Shown here one piece after another: positions 1-8,726 of a DNA stretch of 64,000 bases. The position numbers and the translations under genes were made by a program. The notes below the pieces were generated by a model that was not told the origin of the DNA, made no database searches, and worked only from the letters and a program-made list of their open reading frames with translations. The stretch comes from VXRN01 sp963664365 (GTDB lineage Bacteria; Chloroflexota; Dehalococcoidia; Lucifugimonadales; UBA1123): positions 248,001-312,000 of the forward strand of contig OY761144.1 in NCBI GenBank assembly GCA_963664365.1. Reading direction: 5' to 3'. The first letter of the stretch is position 1. Every line of letters starts with the position of its first letter.

Positions 1-1205
1 ACGGTCTGCCCATCGCAATCAAAGACCTCAAGGACGTGGCCGGAGTCCGCAGCACGCGCGGGTCGCAGATCTACGCGGACCACGTCCCGGACGAGTCCGA
101 CTTGCTCGTGACGATTCTCGAGACCAAGGGTGGGGTCGTCCTGGCGATGTCGAACACCCCGGAGTTCGGCGCGGGCGCGAACACCTTCAACGAGGTCTTC
201 GGCAAGACGCGCAATCCCTGGAACACCGCCACCACCTGCGGAGGGTCGTCAGGCGGGTCCGCTACGGCCCTAGCAGCGGGGCAGGTGTGGCTGGCCAGCG
301 GCAGTGACCACGGCGGCAGTCTTAGGATCCCGGCCAGTTTCTGCTCCGTAGTCGGTCTTCGACCAACGCCGGGGCGCGTCGCGCACGGGCCTAAGCCAAC
401 GCCATACGCTACGCTCACCGTCGAGGGGCCGATGGGACGGACCGTCGGAGACGTCGCGCTCATGCTGGACGCGCAGGCCGGGGCGTACGCGGGCGATCCG
501 CTGAGCATTCCCGCGCCTGAAACCTCATTCGTCGAGTGTGTCGACAGTCCGACTCCGCCGGGCCGAGTCGCCTACTCGCCCGACCTCGGGCTGGCCCCCG
601 TGGACTCAGAGGTGGCGGCGATATGCGAACGCGCTATGTCTCACTTCAGGGACATTGGCGCCGACGTGGAGATGGCCGCGCCTGACCTGGGCGACGCCGA
701 GTGGGTCTTCCAGACGCTACGCGGCGTCCAGTTCGCCGCCGACAAGGGCCACCTGCTAAGGGAGCATCGCTCGCTGCTCAAGGACGAAATTATCTGGAAC
801 ATCGAGCATGGCCTGAGTCTGAGCGTCGAGGAGTTAGTGCGTGCGGAGGTCGAGCGGGGCGGCATAATCAATCGCACCGCCGAGTTCTTCGAGGAGTACG
901 ACGTCTTAGTCTGCCCGACGGTCGTATCGCCGCCCTTCGACGTGGACATCAGGTACCTGACCGAGATCGACGGCCACACCTTCCCGACCTACATAAGCTG
1001 GCTGATACTCACGTTCGCGCTGACGCTGACGGGATGCCCCGTGATATCCGTCCCGTGCGGGTTTACCTCTTCCGGCCTGCCCGTCGGATTACAGATCATG
1101 GCACCATGGAGGGAGGAGGGCTACCTGCTCAGCGTCGCCGCGCTATTCGAGCAGGCCGCGGGTCTGAGCGGATTGGCGCCGGTGGAGCCGCGTGGGGCGG
1201 AGTGA
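1..1205 (+). CDS. Amidase signature family amidohydrolase, 5' end outside the window
   Basis: The reading frame is open from base 3, so the N-terminus lies upstream of the window. The GTG at 36 is internal. Codon 21-23 is the Lys of AIKD, the usual catalytic Lys of amidase-signature enzymes. The Ser/Gly-rich signature GGSSGGS follows near 240-260, and the nucleophile motif GSDHGGSLRIP lies about 20 residues later, completing a Ser-cisSer-Lys triad. The family hydrolyses amides (GatA-like, acetamidase and related enzymes). The substrate cannot be deduced. The Gln-tRNA amidotransferase partners gatB and gatC are not adjacent, so a catabolic amidase is more likely than GatA. The stop is at 1203-1205 and the next gene is convergent. 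Confidence 0.9.
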   Translation, partial: GLPIAIKDLKDVAGVRSTRGSQIYADHVPDESDLLVTILETKGGVVLAMSNTPEFGAGANTFNEVFGKTRNPWNTATTCGGSSGGSATALAAGQVWLASGSDHGGSLRIPASFCSVVGLRPTPGRVAHGPKPTPYATLTVEGPMGRTVGDVALMLDAQAGAYAGDPLSIPAPETSFVECVDSPTPPGRVAYSPDLGLAPVDSEVAAICERAMSHFRDIGADVEMAAPDLGDAEWVFQTLRGVQFAADKGHLLREHRSLLKDEIIWNIEHGLSLSVEELVRAEVERGGIINRTAEFFEEYDVLVCPTVVSPPFDVDIRYLTEIDGHTFPTYISWLILTFALTLTGCPVISVPCGFTSSGLPVGLQIMAPWREEGYLLSVAALFEQAAGLSGLAPVEPRGAE

Positions 1206-1313
1206 GGAAGTCCTTGCGGAGGGCTTCAGCGTCATGGGGGTGTTGAAACGGAGACAGTTGGTTCTGTTGGCGCTCTCTATGGCGAACTTTTATCCTGGGT
1301 TTTTGCCAAAATT

Positions 1314-1598
1314 TCACGTGTCGGGTTGGCTTTGGCGGTCAATATCTGCTCGTGACTTCATGTAGGCTACGTAGACATTTCTCTGGCCGTCTACTCGATA
1401 TCGGATGTACCAGCTATCATCCATCATTTCTCTACCTCCCACGTATGGGTAGTAGTCTGCTGAGAACTTGGTACGCCCATCTACGTCGGGATCAGCGAGC
1501 AGGGAGAATAGTGCAGTCATAGCGTCAATGCGATTATCGCACGACGCCAGGAAAGTCTCGACTTGGGTTGAGAGTGAAAGCTTAGGTGGATCCTGCAC
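1314..1598 (-). CDS. Small unknown protein overlapping a Panacea gene; candidate toxin
   Basis: This 94-residue ORF starts at a GTG and overlaps the 3' end of the Panacea-domain gene by 17 bp, so the two are probably translationally coupled. I do not recognise a family. The protein is soluble, with acidic and aromatic residues in its second half (DYYPY, SWYIRY, YVAYM). Panacea (SocA-like) proteins are known antitoxin domains usually encoded beside an unrelated small toxin, so its position makes it the natural toxin candidate. That is inference from context only. Local base composition is lower in G+C than the neighbouring metabolic genes, which fits acquired DNA. Confidence 0.55.
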   Translation of the reverse strand: MQDPPKLSLSTQVETFLASCDNRIDAMTALFSLLADPDVDGRTKFSADYYPYVGGREMMDDSWYIRYRVDGQRNVYVAYMKSRADIDRQSQPDT

Positions 1599-2172
1599 GT
1601 AAGGTAACTAGGTCTCGGAGCTCTTCAAAGGTACTCACAGTACGATATTCACCACACTCTAGCTGTTCGATGCCTTCTCTTATCTCAGCCTGTATCTTCG
1701 GGTCAGAGCGTATCTGTTCTAAAGATGCTTTGGTTTCTTCTTTCCACTCATTCAAGTAGTACTCCTCAATTATCTCGTCCTGGATGAAGTCAGAGTTCTC
1801 TGTCCTAGCCCACGGTGCCCCTGGGGCATGTGTCAAGTTAGACAATGCACTACCACTCAAGCGACCATACTCGTTGAAACACCATTTGATTATGTCTCTT
1901 TCCCTAGTAGGGAGTTTGGCCTGCTGGGGTATCCGTATAGATGTCCGTATCCGTCTTGAACTATTGACCTTGAGGGCGTCGTACAACCCCCGCGCTACTG
2001 GACCATATCGCCACGCCCTAAACGACTCATTGATCAGTGGTCGCTTATGCAAAGCCAACATGCGGGCATGAGCGAAGTAGACCAGCTTCTGAATCTGCAT
2101 GTGCGTAAGCAGAGGCCCATGCTGTTTTGAGAGAATGATAAACTCATTCGCGATGTGTCGCGCATCAAACAT
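1582..2172 (-). CDS. Panacea-domain (DUF4065/SocA-like) protein, putative antitoxin
   Basis: The protein of about 196 residues carries the Panacea signature: an N-terminal helix, then MQIQKLVYFAHA, a Pro-Leu-Ile segment, and FRAWRYGPVARGLYDAL. This is typical of SocA/GepA-like proteins. The family is known as a promiscuous antitoxin domain. In Caulobacter SocA acts as a proteolytic adaptor for its toxin SocB. A longer ORF begins at TTG 2187, but the ATG at 2172 has an AAAGGTG ribosome-binding site 5 nt upstream and is preferred. The C-terminal part (about 120-196) is charged and helical. The 94-aa gene starts inside its last codons. No phage genes are adjacent. Confidence 0.75.
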   Translation of the reverse strand: MFDARHIANEFIILSKQHGPLLTHMQIQKLVYFAHARMLALHKRPLINESFRAWRYGPVARGLYDALKVNSSRRIRTSIRIPQQAKLPTRERDIIKWCFNEYGRLSGSALSNLTHAPGAPWARTENSDFIQDEIIEEYYLNEWKEETKASLEQIRSDPKIQAEIREGIEQLECGEYRTVSTFEELRDLVTLRAGST

Positions 2173-2279
2173 GACCACACCTTTCAACTGCTCCCTGCAC
2201 TAGAAGTGTACAAGCGTTCCGGGCCATAGTCAAGGTCTCGTTTACTATGTCAAGGGGTAAGCGCAAAGTGTCTCCCCCC

Positions 2280-3830
2280 TCACCCCTCCTGCGAGATCAG
2301 GTCTGAGATGCGCTCGCCTATCATCATGGTGGTGACGTTGGTGTTGGCGCGGATGCAGTCGGGCATGATGGAGGCGTCGACGACGCGGAGGCCTTGGAGT
2401 CCATGGACTTTTCCGTGCTGGTCCACGACGGCCATCGGGTCGCTTGCCGGTCCCATCTTGCAGGTGCAGGAGATGTGCTGGCCGGTGGTCGCCTCTTTCA
2501 TGATCCACTCGTCCAGCGCATCGTCCGACTCGATGACCTCGTCTGGTGGTCCGACCCGCTCGGCCAGGATGTCGTCGAAGTCGGGATGCCCCGCCAGACT
2601 TACGGCAAGTCGCAGACCCTCCCGCGCGCGGCGCCGGTCGAACTCTTCGGCAAAGTAGTTGTAATTGAGATGCGGCTGGACTTCCACGTCTCTGGACGTG
2701 AGCGTCAGCTCGCCAGCCCCTACCGCGAGCATGACAACAACCCAGAACTGAATTCCGATCGTCGTCGCCCAGTTTCCGCCTCGTTCTACGCGTTCGGTCC
2801 CGAAGTTGCTGACAGCGATCGCCATATCGTTTCGCAGGTCCGATCCGGTTGCGGTGTATCTGAGCATAAACTCGCTTCGCGGCGCTAGAGCGTCCAGCTC
2901 GATGTGAGGTTTCGTCCGCCAGGCCAACGGAAGCGCCGGATGATCGCGCAGGTTTTGACCAACACCTGGAGCGTCATGGACGACCGTGATTCCGAGATCG
3001 CTCAGGGGCGCAGCGGGTCCGACTCCCGACAGCATGAGGATATGCGGCGAGCCGATCGCCCCTGCACTCAGGACGATCTCCTCTCCCTCGACAATGAACT
3101 TCTCGCCGCCGCTCTCCACCTCGACCCCGGCTGCGCGCTTGCCGTCGAAGATGATTCGATGGGTGGTGCAGTTCGGACGTATAGTCAGGTTCAGCCGATG
3201 CCTCGACATGGAGAGGTACCCGACGTTCGTGCTCCAGCGGATGCCGTTGGGGTTGTTGAACGGTATAGGGCCGATTCCGGTCACGTCGGGGTGATTCTGG
3301 TCGGGGGCGTCCGGGTAACCGGCGGCCCTGACGGCGGTGTAGAAAGCGGTCTGCATAGGAGGGTACTCGTCGCGATTGGTGAACCGTCGACAGATGATGG
3401 GGCCCTCGGTGCCGTGGAAGTCGCCTCCAAAGTCCGTGTCCGTCTCGAGCTTCCTGAAGAATGGAAGGGTCTTCTCGTAGCTCCACTCGTCGTTTCCGAA
3501 TGAGGCCCAAGTGTCGTAGTCCTCTGGAATCCCTCGCAGGAACACCTGGCCGTTGATGGCGCTCGACCCGCCGGTGACTCGTCCACGGGGCACCATCATC
3601 GGCTCGGCGATGGGGGTGGGCTGTCCCCAGAACTGCCAGTTGTGGTCGCTGGTCATAACGTCCATGCCGGTGGCGTACCCAAGCCTGACCTCTTCGGGGA
3701 GACTATCTATGTCCGGATAGTCGGGGCCGGCCTCAAGGAGCAGGACTGAGCGGTTGGGGTCTTCGGATAGTCTGGTGGCGAGTATGGCCCCCGCGGAACC
3801 AGCGCCTACGACAACGAAATCGTACTTCAT
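2280..3830 (-). CDS. GMC-family FAD oxidoreductase, array copy 1
   Basis: This 516-residue glucose-methanol-choline oxidoreductase resembles choline or aliphatic alcohol dehydrogenases. The N-terminal dinucleotide fold has GAGSAG at residues 9-14 and the ribose-binding Glu at 33 (LLLEAG). GMC signature 1 (PRGRVTGGSSAING) is near 81-95 and signature 2 (GAIGSPHILMLSGVG) follows later. The catalytic His is in GQHISCTCKMG (about 452), with Asn in ANTNVTT (about 498). It would oxidise an alcohol to an aldehyde with FAD; the substrate is unknown. It is the last gene of the array. Residues 298-375, where substrate-cap elements lie in this family, differ most from its sisters. Start ATG 3830 has the same upstream context in all copies. 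Confidence 0.92.
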   Translation of the reverse strand: MKYDFVVVGAGSAGAILATRLSEDPNRSVLLLEAGPDYPDIDSLPEEVRLGYATGMDVMTSDHNWQFWGQPTPIAEPMMVPRGRVTGGSSAINGQVFLRGIPEDYDTWASFGNDEWSYEKTLPFFRKLETDTDFGGDFHGTEGPIICRRFTNRDEYPPMQTAFYTAVRAAGYPDAPDQNHPDVTGIGPIPFNNPNGIRWSTNVGYLSMSRHRLNLTIRPNCTTHRIIFDGKRAAGVEVESGGEKFIVEGEEIVLSAGAIGSPHILMLSGVGPAAPLSDLGITVVHDAPGVGQNLRDHPALPLAWRTKPHIELDALAPRSEFMLRYTATGSDLRNDMAIAVSNFGTERVERGGNWATTIGIQFWVVVMLAVGAGELTLTSRDVEVQPHLNYNYFAEEFDRRRAREGLRLAVSLAGHPDFDDILAERVGPPDEVIESDDALDEWIMKEATTGQHISCTCKMGPASDPMAVVDQHGKVHGLQGLRVVDASIMPDCIRANTNVTTMMIGERISDLISQEG

Positions 3831-3860
3831 CTGAGTCCCTCTTCTGTATCCGCGCGCAGC

Positions 3861-3889
3861 GAATCGCGTGAGTCGTATATCCGCGATTC
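3861..3889 (-). promoter_or_regulatory. Spacer hairpin between array copies 2 and 1
   Basis: An 8-bp perfect inverted repeat (GAATCGCG / CGCGATTC) is separated by 13 bp. The equivalent element recurs in the other two spacers with partly different bases but preserved pairing. There is no U-run, so an intercistronic RNA hairpin or operator fits better than a classic terminator. Confidence 0.55.
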
Positions 3890-3905
3890 TCTAGCGTCAA
3901 TTCCG

Positions 3906-5456
3906 TTAGCCCTCCCGCAAGATGAGGTCTGAGATGCGCTCGCCTATCATCATCGTGGTTACGTTGGTATTGGCGCGGATGCAGTCGGGCATGATGGAGG
4001 CGTCGACGACGCGGAGTCCGTCGAGTCCATGGACTTTGCCGTGCTGGTCCACGACGGCCATCGGATCGCTTGCCGGTCCCATCTTGCAGGTGCCGGAGAT
4101 GTGCTGACCGGTGGTCGCCTCTTTCATGATCCACTCGTCCAGCGCATCGTCCGACTCGATGACCTCGTCCGATGGCGCGACCCGCTCGGCCAGGATGTCG
4201 TCGAAGTCGGGATGACCCGCCAGACTTACGGCAAGCCGCAGACCCTCCCTCGCGCGGCGCCGGTCGAACTCTTCGGCACAGTAGTTGTAGTTGAGATGCG
4301 GCTGGACTCCCACATCTCTGGACGTGAGCGTCAGCTCGCCAGCCCCTATCGCGAGCATGATAGCTACCCAGATCTGAATTCCGATCGACGTTGACCAGTT
4401 TCCGCCTCGTTCTACGCGTTCGGTCCCGAAGTTCATCAAGATTATCGCCATATCGTTTCGCAGGTCCGATCCGGTTGCGGTGTATCTGAGCATTAGCTCG
4501 CTTCGCGGCGCTAAAGCGTCCAGCTCGACGTGAGGTTTCGTCCGCCAGGCCATCGGAAATGCCGGATGGTCGCGCAGATTCTGTCCAACACCTGGGGCGT
4601 CGTGGACGACCGGGATTCCGAGATCGCTCAGGGGCGCAGCGGGACCAACTCCCGACAGCATGAGGATGTGTGGCGAGCCGATCGCGCCCGCGCTGAGGAC
4701 GATCTCCTCTCCCTCGACGATGAACTTCTCGCCGCCGCTCTCCACTTCGACTCCTGTTGCGCGCTTGCCGTCGAAGATGATTCGATGGGTGGTGCAGTTC
4801 GGACGAATCGTCAGGTTAAGCCGATGCCTCGACATGGAGAGGTACCCGACGTTCGTGCTCCAGCGGATGCCGTTGGGATTGTTGAACGGGACAGGTCCGA
4901 TGCCGGTGAAGTCGGGGTGGTTATGATCCGTTCCGTCCGGGTAGCCCGCGGTCCTGGCGGCGGTGTAGAAAGCGGTCTGCATAGGAGGGTACTCGTCGCG
5001 ATTGGTGAATCGTCGACAGATGATGGGGCCCTCAGTGCCGTGGAAGTCGCCTCCAAAGTCCGTGTCGGTCTCGAGCTTTCTGAAGAATGGAAGGGTCTTC
5101 TCGTAGCTCCACTCGTCGTTACCGAAGGACGCCCACGTGTCGTAGTCCTCAGGTATGCCTCGCAGGAACATCTGGCCATTGATGGCGCTCGACCCGCCGG
5201 TAACTCGTCCACGGGGCACCATCATAGGCTCGGCGATAGGGGTGGGCTGTCCCCAGAACTGCCAGTTGTGATCGCTGGTCATGACGTCCATGCCGGTGGC
5301 GTACCCAAGCCTGACCTCTTCGGGGAGACTGTCGATGTCCGGGTAGTCGGGACCGGCCTCAAGGAGCAGGACTGAGCGGTTGGGGTCTTCGGATAGTCTG
5401 GTGGCGAGTATGGCCCCCGCGGAGCCAGCGCCTACGACAACGAAATCGTACTTCAT
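3906..5456 (-). CDS. GMC-family FAD oxidoreductase, array copy 2
   Basis: This is a 516-residue paralogue of its neighbours with the same GAGSAG FAD motif, both GMC signatures, the catalytic His in QHISGTCKMG and the C-terminal Asn in ANTNVTT. The open frame extends 18 codons upstream to 5510. The ATG at 5456 is the true start, because it aligns with the other three copies and has a GGAGGGA ribosome-binding site. The extension would lie in the repeated spacer. Differences from copy 1 cluster around residues 298-375, for example at PAFPMAW, IILMNFG and IGIQIWVAI. FAD-dependent alcohol oxidation is expected from the family; the physiological substrate and electron acceptor are unknown. Confidence 0.92.
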   Translation of the reverse strand: MKYDFVVVGAGSAGAILATRLSEDPNRSVLLLEAGPDYPDIDSLPEEVRLGYATGMDVMTSDHNWQFWGQPTPIAEPMMVPRGRVTGGSSAINGQMFLRGIPEDYDTWASFGNDEWSYEKTLPFFRKLETDTDFGGDFHGTEGPIICRRFTNRDEYPPMQTAFYTAARTAGYPDGTDHNHPDFTGIGPVPFNNPNGIRWSTNVGYLSMSRHRLNLTIRPNCTTHRIIFDGKRATGVEVESGGEKFIVEGEEIVLSAGAIGSPHILMLSGVGPAAPLSDLGIPVVHDAPGVGQNLRDHPAFPMAWRTKPHVELDALAPRSELMLRYTATGSDLRNDMAIILMNFGTERVERGGNWSTSIGIQIWVAIMLAIGAGELTLTSRDVGVQPHLNYNYCAEEFDRRRAREGLRLAVSLAGHPDFDDILAERVAPSDEVIESDDALDEWIMKEATTGQHISGTCKMGPASDPMAVVDQHGKVHGLDGLRVVDASIMPDCIRANTNVTTMMIGERISDLILREG

Positions 5457-5485
5457 CTGAGTCCCTCCCCTGAAGCTGCGAGAAA

Positions 5486-5516
5486 CGAATCGCGTGAATG
5501 CTATATCCACGATTCG
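5486..5516 (-). promoter_or_regulatory. Spacer hairpin between array copies 3 and 2
   Basis: Arms CGAATCG / CGATTCG (7 bp, perfect) are separated by 17 bp. It sits at the position equivalent to the elements at 3861-3889 and 7110-7144. Confidence 0.5.
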
Positions 5517-5531
5517 ATTGCGTCAATTCCG

Positions 5532-7082
5532 TTAGCCTTCCTGCAAGATCAGATCTGAGATGCGCTCACCGATCATCATGGCGGTTACGTTAGTGTTGGC
5601 GCGGATGCAGTTGGGCATGATGGAGGCGTCGGCGACGCGGAGGCCGTCGAGTCCGTGGACTTTTCCGCGCTGGTCCACGACGGCCATCGGGTCGCTTGCC
5701 GGTCCCATCTTGCAGGTGCAGGAGATGTGCTGAGCGGTGGAAGCCTCTTTCATGATCCATTCGTCCAGCGCATCGTCCGACTCGATGATCTCGTCCGATG
5801 GTCCGACGCGCTCGGCCAGGATGTCGTCGAATTCCGGATGCCCCGCCAGACTTACGGCAAGTCGCAGACCCTCCCGCGCGCGGCTCCGGTCGAACTCTTT
5901 GGCAAAGTAGTTGTAGTTGAGATGCGGCTGGACTCCCACGTCTCTGGACGTAAGCGTCAGCTCGCCAGCCCCTACCGCCTGCATGACAACTACCCAGAAC
6001 TGAATTTCGATTGACGACGTCCAGTTTTCGCCTTGTTCTAAGTGTCCGGTCCCGAAGTTGCCCACAATGATCGCCATATCGTTTCGCAGGTCCGATCCGT
6101 TTGCGGTGTATCTGAGCATAAGCTCGCTTCGCAGCGTTAAAGTGCCTAGCTCGACATGGGGTTTCGTTCGCCAGGTCAACGGAAGCGCCGGATGATCGCG
6201 CAGATTCTGTCCAACACCCGGAGCGTCGTGGACGACCGGGATTCCGAGATCGCTAAGGGGCTCGGCGGGTCCGACTCCCGACAGCATGAGGATGTGCGGC
6301 GAGCCGATCGCGCCGGCGCTGAGGACGATCTCCTCTCCCTCGGCGACGAACTTCTCGCCGCCGCTCTCCACTTCGACCCCGGTTGCGCGCTTGCCGTCGA
6401 AGATGATTCGGTGGGTGGTGCAGTTCGGACGTATAGTCAGGTTCAGCCGATGCCTCGACATGGAGAGGTACCCGACGTTCGTGCTCCAGCGGATGCCGTT
6501 GGGATTGTTGAACGGGACGGGGCCGATGCCGGTGAAGTCGGGGTGATTATGGTCCGATCCGTCCGGGTAGCCCGCGGTCCTGGCGGCGCTGTGGAAGGCG
6601 GTCTGCGTGGGAGGGTACTCGTCGCGATTGGTGAAACGTCGACAGATTATGGGGCCCTCAGTGCCGTGGAAGTCTCCGCCGAAGTCGGTGTCGGTCTCGA
6701 GCTTTCGGAAGAATGGAAGGACCTTCTCGTAGCTCCACTCGTCGTTTCCGAAGGAGGCCCAATTGTCGTAGTCCTCTGGAATCCCTCGCAGGAACACCTG
6801 GCCATTGATGGCGCTCGACCCGCCGGTAACTCGTCCTCGGGGCACCATCATCGGCTCGGCGATGGGGGTGGGCTGTCCCCAGAACTGCCAGTTGTGGTCG
6901 CTGGTCATTAGGTCCATGCCGGTGACGTACCCGAGCTTGAGGTCTTCGGGAAGACTGTCGATGTCAGGATAGTCGGGGCCTGCCTCCAAGAGCAGGACTG
7001 AGCGGTTGGGGTCTTCGGACAATCTTGTGGCGAGTATGGCCCCGGCCGAGCCAGCGCCGACGACAACGAAATCGTACTTCAT
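5532..7082 (-). CDS. GMC-family FAD oxidoreductase, array copy 3
   Basis: A 516-residue paralogue with all GMC hallmarks: GAGSAG at 9-14, Glu33, PRGRVTGGSSAING, catalytic His in AQHISCTCKMG and Asn near 498 in ANTNVTA. It differs from copies 1 and 2 mostly in the middle segment (about 298-375), where charge and bulk change (WRTKPHVELGTLTLRSE, GTGHLEQGENW). It sits 75 bp downstream of copy 4 and 75 bp upstream of copy 2, all co-oriented, so the four are likely co-transcribed. The function is inferred as FAD-dependent alcohol or polyol oxidation. Confidence 0.92.
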   Translation of the reverse strand: MKYDFVVVGAGSAGAILATRLSEDPNRSVLLLEAGPDYPDIDSLPEDLKLGYVTGMDLMTSDHNWQFWGQPTPIAEPMMVPRGRVTGGSSAINGQVFLRGIPEDYDNWASFGNDEWSYEKVLPFFRKLETDTDFGGDFHGTEGPIICRRFTNRDEYPPTQTAFHSAARTAGYPDGSDHNHPDFTGIGPVPFNNPNGIRWSTNVGYLSMSRHRLNLTIRPNCTTHRIIFDGKRATGVEVESGGEKFVAEGEEIVLSAGAIGSPHILMLSGVGPAEPLSDLGIPVVHDAPGVGQNLRDHPALPLTWRTKPHVELGTLTLRSELMLRYTANGSDLRNDMAIIVGNFGTGHLEQGENWTSSIEIQFWVVVMQAVGAGELTLTSRDVGVQPHLNYNYFAKEFDRSRAREGLRLAVSLAGHPEFDDILAERVGPSDEIIESDDALDEWIMKEASTAQHISCTCKMGPASDPMAVVDQRGKVHGLDGLRVADASIMPNCIRANTNVTAMMIGERISDLILQEG

Positions 7083-7109
7083 CTGAGTTCCTCTTAAGTA
7101 GCTGCGCGT

Positions 7110-7144
7110 AGCGAATCGCGTGAATACTACATCTGCGATTCGCT
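7110..7144 (-). promoter_or_regulatory. Spacer hairpin between array copies 4 and 3
   Basis: Perfect 10-bp arms AGCGAATCGC / GCGATTCGCT are separated by 15 bp. This is the longest of the three spacer hairpins. It has no T-run on the transcribed side. Confidence 0.6.
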
Positions 7145-7157
7145 TGCGTCAATTCCG

Positions 7158-8708
7158 TTAGCCCTTCCGCAAGATCAGGTCTGAGATGCGCTCGCCTATC
7201 ATCATCGTGGTGACGTTGGTGTTGGCGCGGATGCAGTCGGGCATGATGGAGGCGTCGACGACGCGGAGACCCTGGAGTCCGTGGACTCTTCCGCGCTGGT
7301 CCACGACCGCCATCGGGTCGCTGGAAAGCCCCATCTTGCAGGTGCCTGAGATGTGCTGGCCGGTGGTCGCCTCGCGCAGCATCCACTGGTCCAAGGCATC
7401 GTCCGATTCGAGGTCTGAGTCTAAAGGCTCGATACGCTCCTGCAGGATGTCCCCGAAATCGGGGCGCTCCGCGAGCTTGAGTGCGAGGCGGACTCCCTCG
7501 CGGGTCCGCCGGCGGTCAAACTCCTCGGCGAAGTAGTTGTAGTTGAGATGGGGCTGGATTCCTACGTCTTTGGACGTGAGCCTCAACTCTCCCGATCCTG
7601 CGGCAAGGTCGAGCACGACGGTCATCCGAACGCCGATAGGCTCCATCCTGAGACCACCCCTGTCGATACGCTCGGTCGCGAAGTTATTCATCCCGATTTT
7701 CATGTCATTGCGCAGGTCCGAACCGGTGGCGGTGTACCGCAGCATAAGCTGGTTTCTTGGCGCGAGGCCGTCCAATTCAATGTGAGGCTTCGTCTTCCAA
7801 GTGACATAGACAACGGGATGGTCGCGGAGGTTTTGGCCCACTCCGGGCGCGTCATGCACCACCGGGACTTCGATCTCGCGAAGGTGGTCCGCCGGTCCGA
7901 CGCCGGACAGCATCAGAATCTGCGGGGAGCCGACGGCGCCGGCGCTGAGGACTATCTCATCTCCCTCGACGATGAACTTCTCGCCGCCACTCTCCACCTC
8001 CAAGCCTGTGGCGCGCTTGCCGTCGAAGATGATTCGATGGGTAGTGCAGTTGGGCCTGATGGTCAGGTTGAGCCGGTGTCTGGACATGGAGAGGTATCCG
8101 ACGTTCGTGCTCCAGCGGATGTCGTTGGGATTGTTGAACGGGGTAGGGCCGATGCCGGTGACGTCGGGGTGGTTCTGGTCGGGGCCGTCGGGGAAGCCTT
8201 CGGCCTTGGCGGCGTCGTAGAAGGCGGTCTGCATGGGAGGGTACTCGTCGCGATTGGTGAAGCGCCGCGCGATGATAGGGCCGTCGGCGCCGTGGAAGTC
8301 GCCGCCGAAGTCGGTGTCCGTCTCGAGCTTCCTGAAGAAGGGCAAGACCTTCTCGTAGCTCCACTCGTCATTGCCGAAGGAGGCCCAGCTATCGTAGTCC
8401 TCGGGCATACCTCTGAGGAATACCTGGCCGTTGATGGCGCTCGATCCGCCGGTAACTCGTCCACGGGGAACCATCATAGGCTCGGCGATCGGGCTAGGCT
8501 GTCCCCAGAACTGCCAGTTGTGGTCGCTGGTCATGACGTCAGCGCCCGTCGCGTATCCGACCCTGACCTCTTCGGGGAGACTGTCTATGTCCGGGTAGTC
8601 GGGGCCTGCCTCAAGAAGCAGGACTGATCGGCTGGGGTCTTCGGACAGTCTGGTGGCGAGGATGGCTCCCGCGGAACCGGCGCCGACGATGACAAAGTCG
8701 TATTTCAT
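7158..8708 (-). CDS. GMC-family FAD oxidoreductase, array copy 4 (most divergent, first transcribed)
   Basis: This 516-residue GMC oxidoreductase has GAGSAG, both signatures, the His of GQHISGTCKMG and a C-terminal Asn. It differs clearly from the other three, for example LREIEVPVVHDAP, VVYVTWKTKPH, and a rewritten 330-375 region ending LDLAAGSGELRL. It is therefore probably the oldest copy, or the one under different selection. It lies 18 bp downstream of the luciferase-like monooxygenase gene on the same strand, so the operon probably runs monooxygenase, copy 4, 3, 2, 1. The substrate is unknown. The operon partner suggests oxidative breakdown of an organic compound, which is inference. Confidence 0.92.
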   Translation of the reverse strand: MKYDFVIVGAGSAGAILATRLSEDPSRSVLLLEAGPDYPDIDSLPEEVRVGYATGADVMTSDHNWQFWGQPSPIAEPMMVPRGRVTGGSSAINGQVFLRGMPEDYDSWASFGNDEWSYEKVLPFFRKLETDTDFGGDFHGADGPIIARRFTNRDEYPPMQTAFYDAAKAEGFPDGPDQNHPDVTGIGPTPFNNPNDIRWSTNVGYLSMSRHRLNLTIRPNCTTHRIIFDGKRATGLEVESGGEKFIVEGDEIVLSAGAVGSPQILMLSGVGPADHLREIEVPVVHDAPGVGQNLRDHPVVYVTWKTKPHIELDGLAPRNQLMLRYTATGSDLRNDMKIGMNNFATERIDRGGLRMEPIGVRMTVVLDLAAGSGELRLTSKDVGIQPHLNYNYFAEEFDRRRTREGVRLALKLAERPDFGDILQERIEPLDSDLESDDALDQWMLREATTGQHISGTCKMGLSSDPMAVVDQRGRVHGLQGLRVVDASIMPDCIRANTNVTTMMIGERISDLILRKG

Positions 8709-8726
8709 CGAGAGGCCGTCCCTCCT

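Larger units (their letters stand above)
2280..8708 (-). repeat. Four-copy tandem gene array, period exactly 1,626 bp
   Basis: The stop codons of four paralogous 516-codon genes fall at 2280, 3906, 5532 and 7158, so successive units are each exactly 1,626 bp: a 1,551-bp gene plus a 75-bp spacer. The spacers are also similar to each other, including a hairpin. The three downstream copies are the most alike, and the promoter-proximal copy (7158-8708) is the most divergent. This points to successive unequal duplications of one gene-plus-spacer unit. Confidence 0.93.

Noticed and set aside
7548..8627. 359-codon plus-strand frame inside GMC copy 4, and similar long frames opposite the other copies
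   Set aside because: All four are antisense shadows of strongly conserved GMC genes, caused by high G+C.
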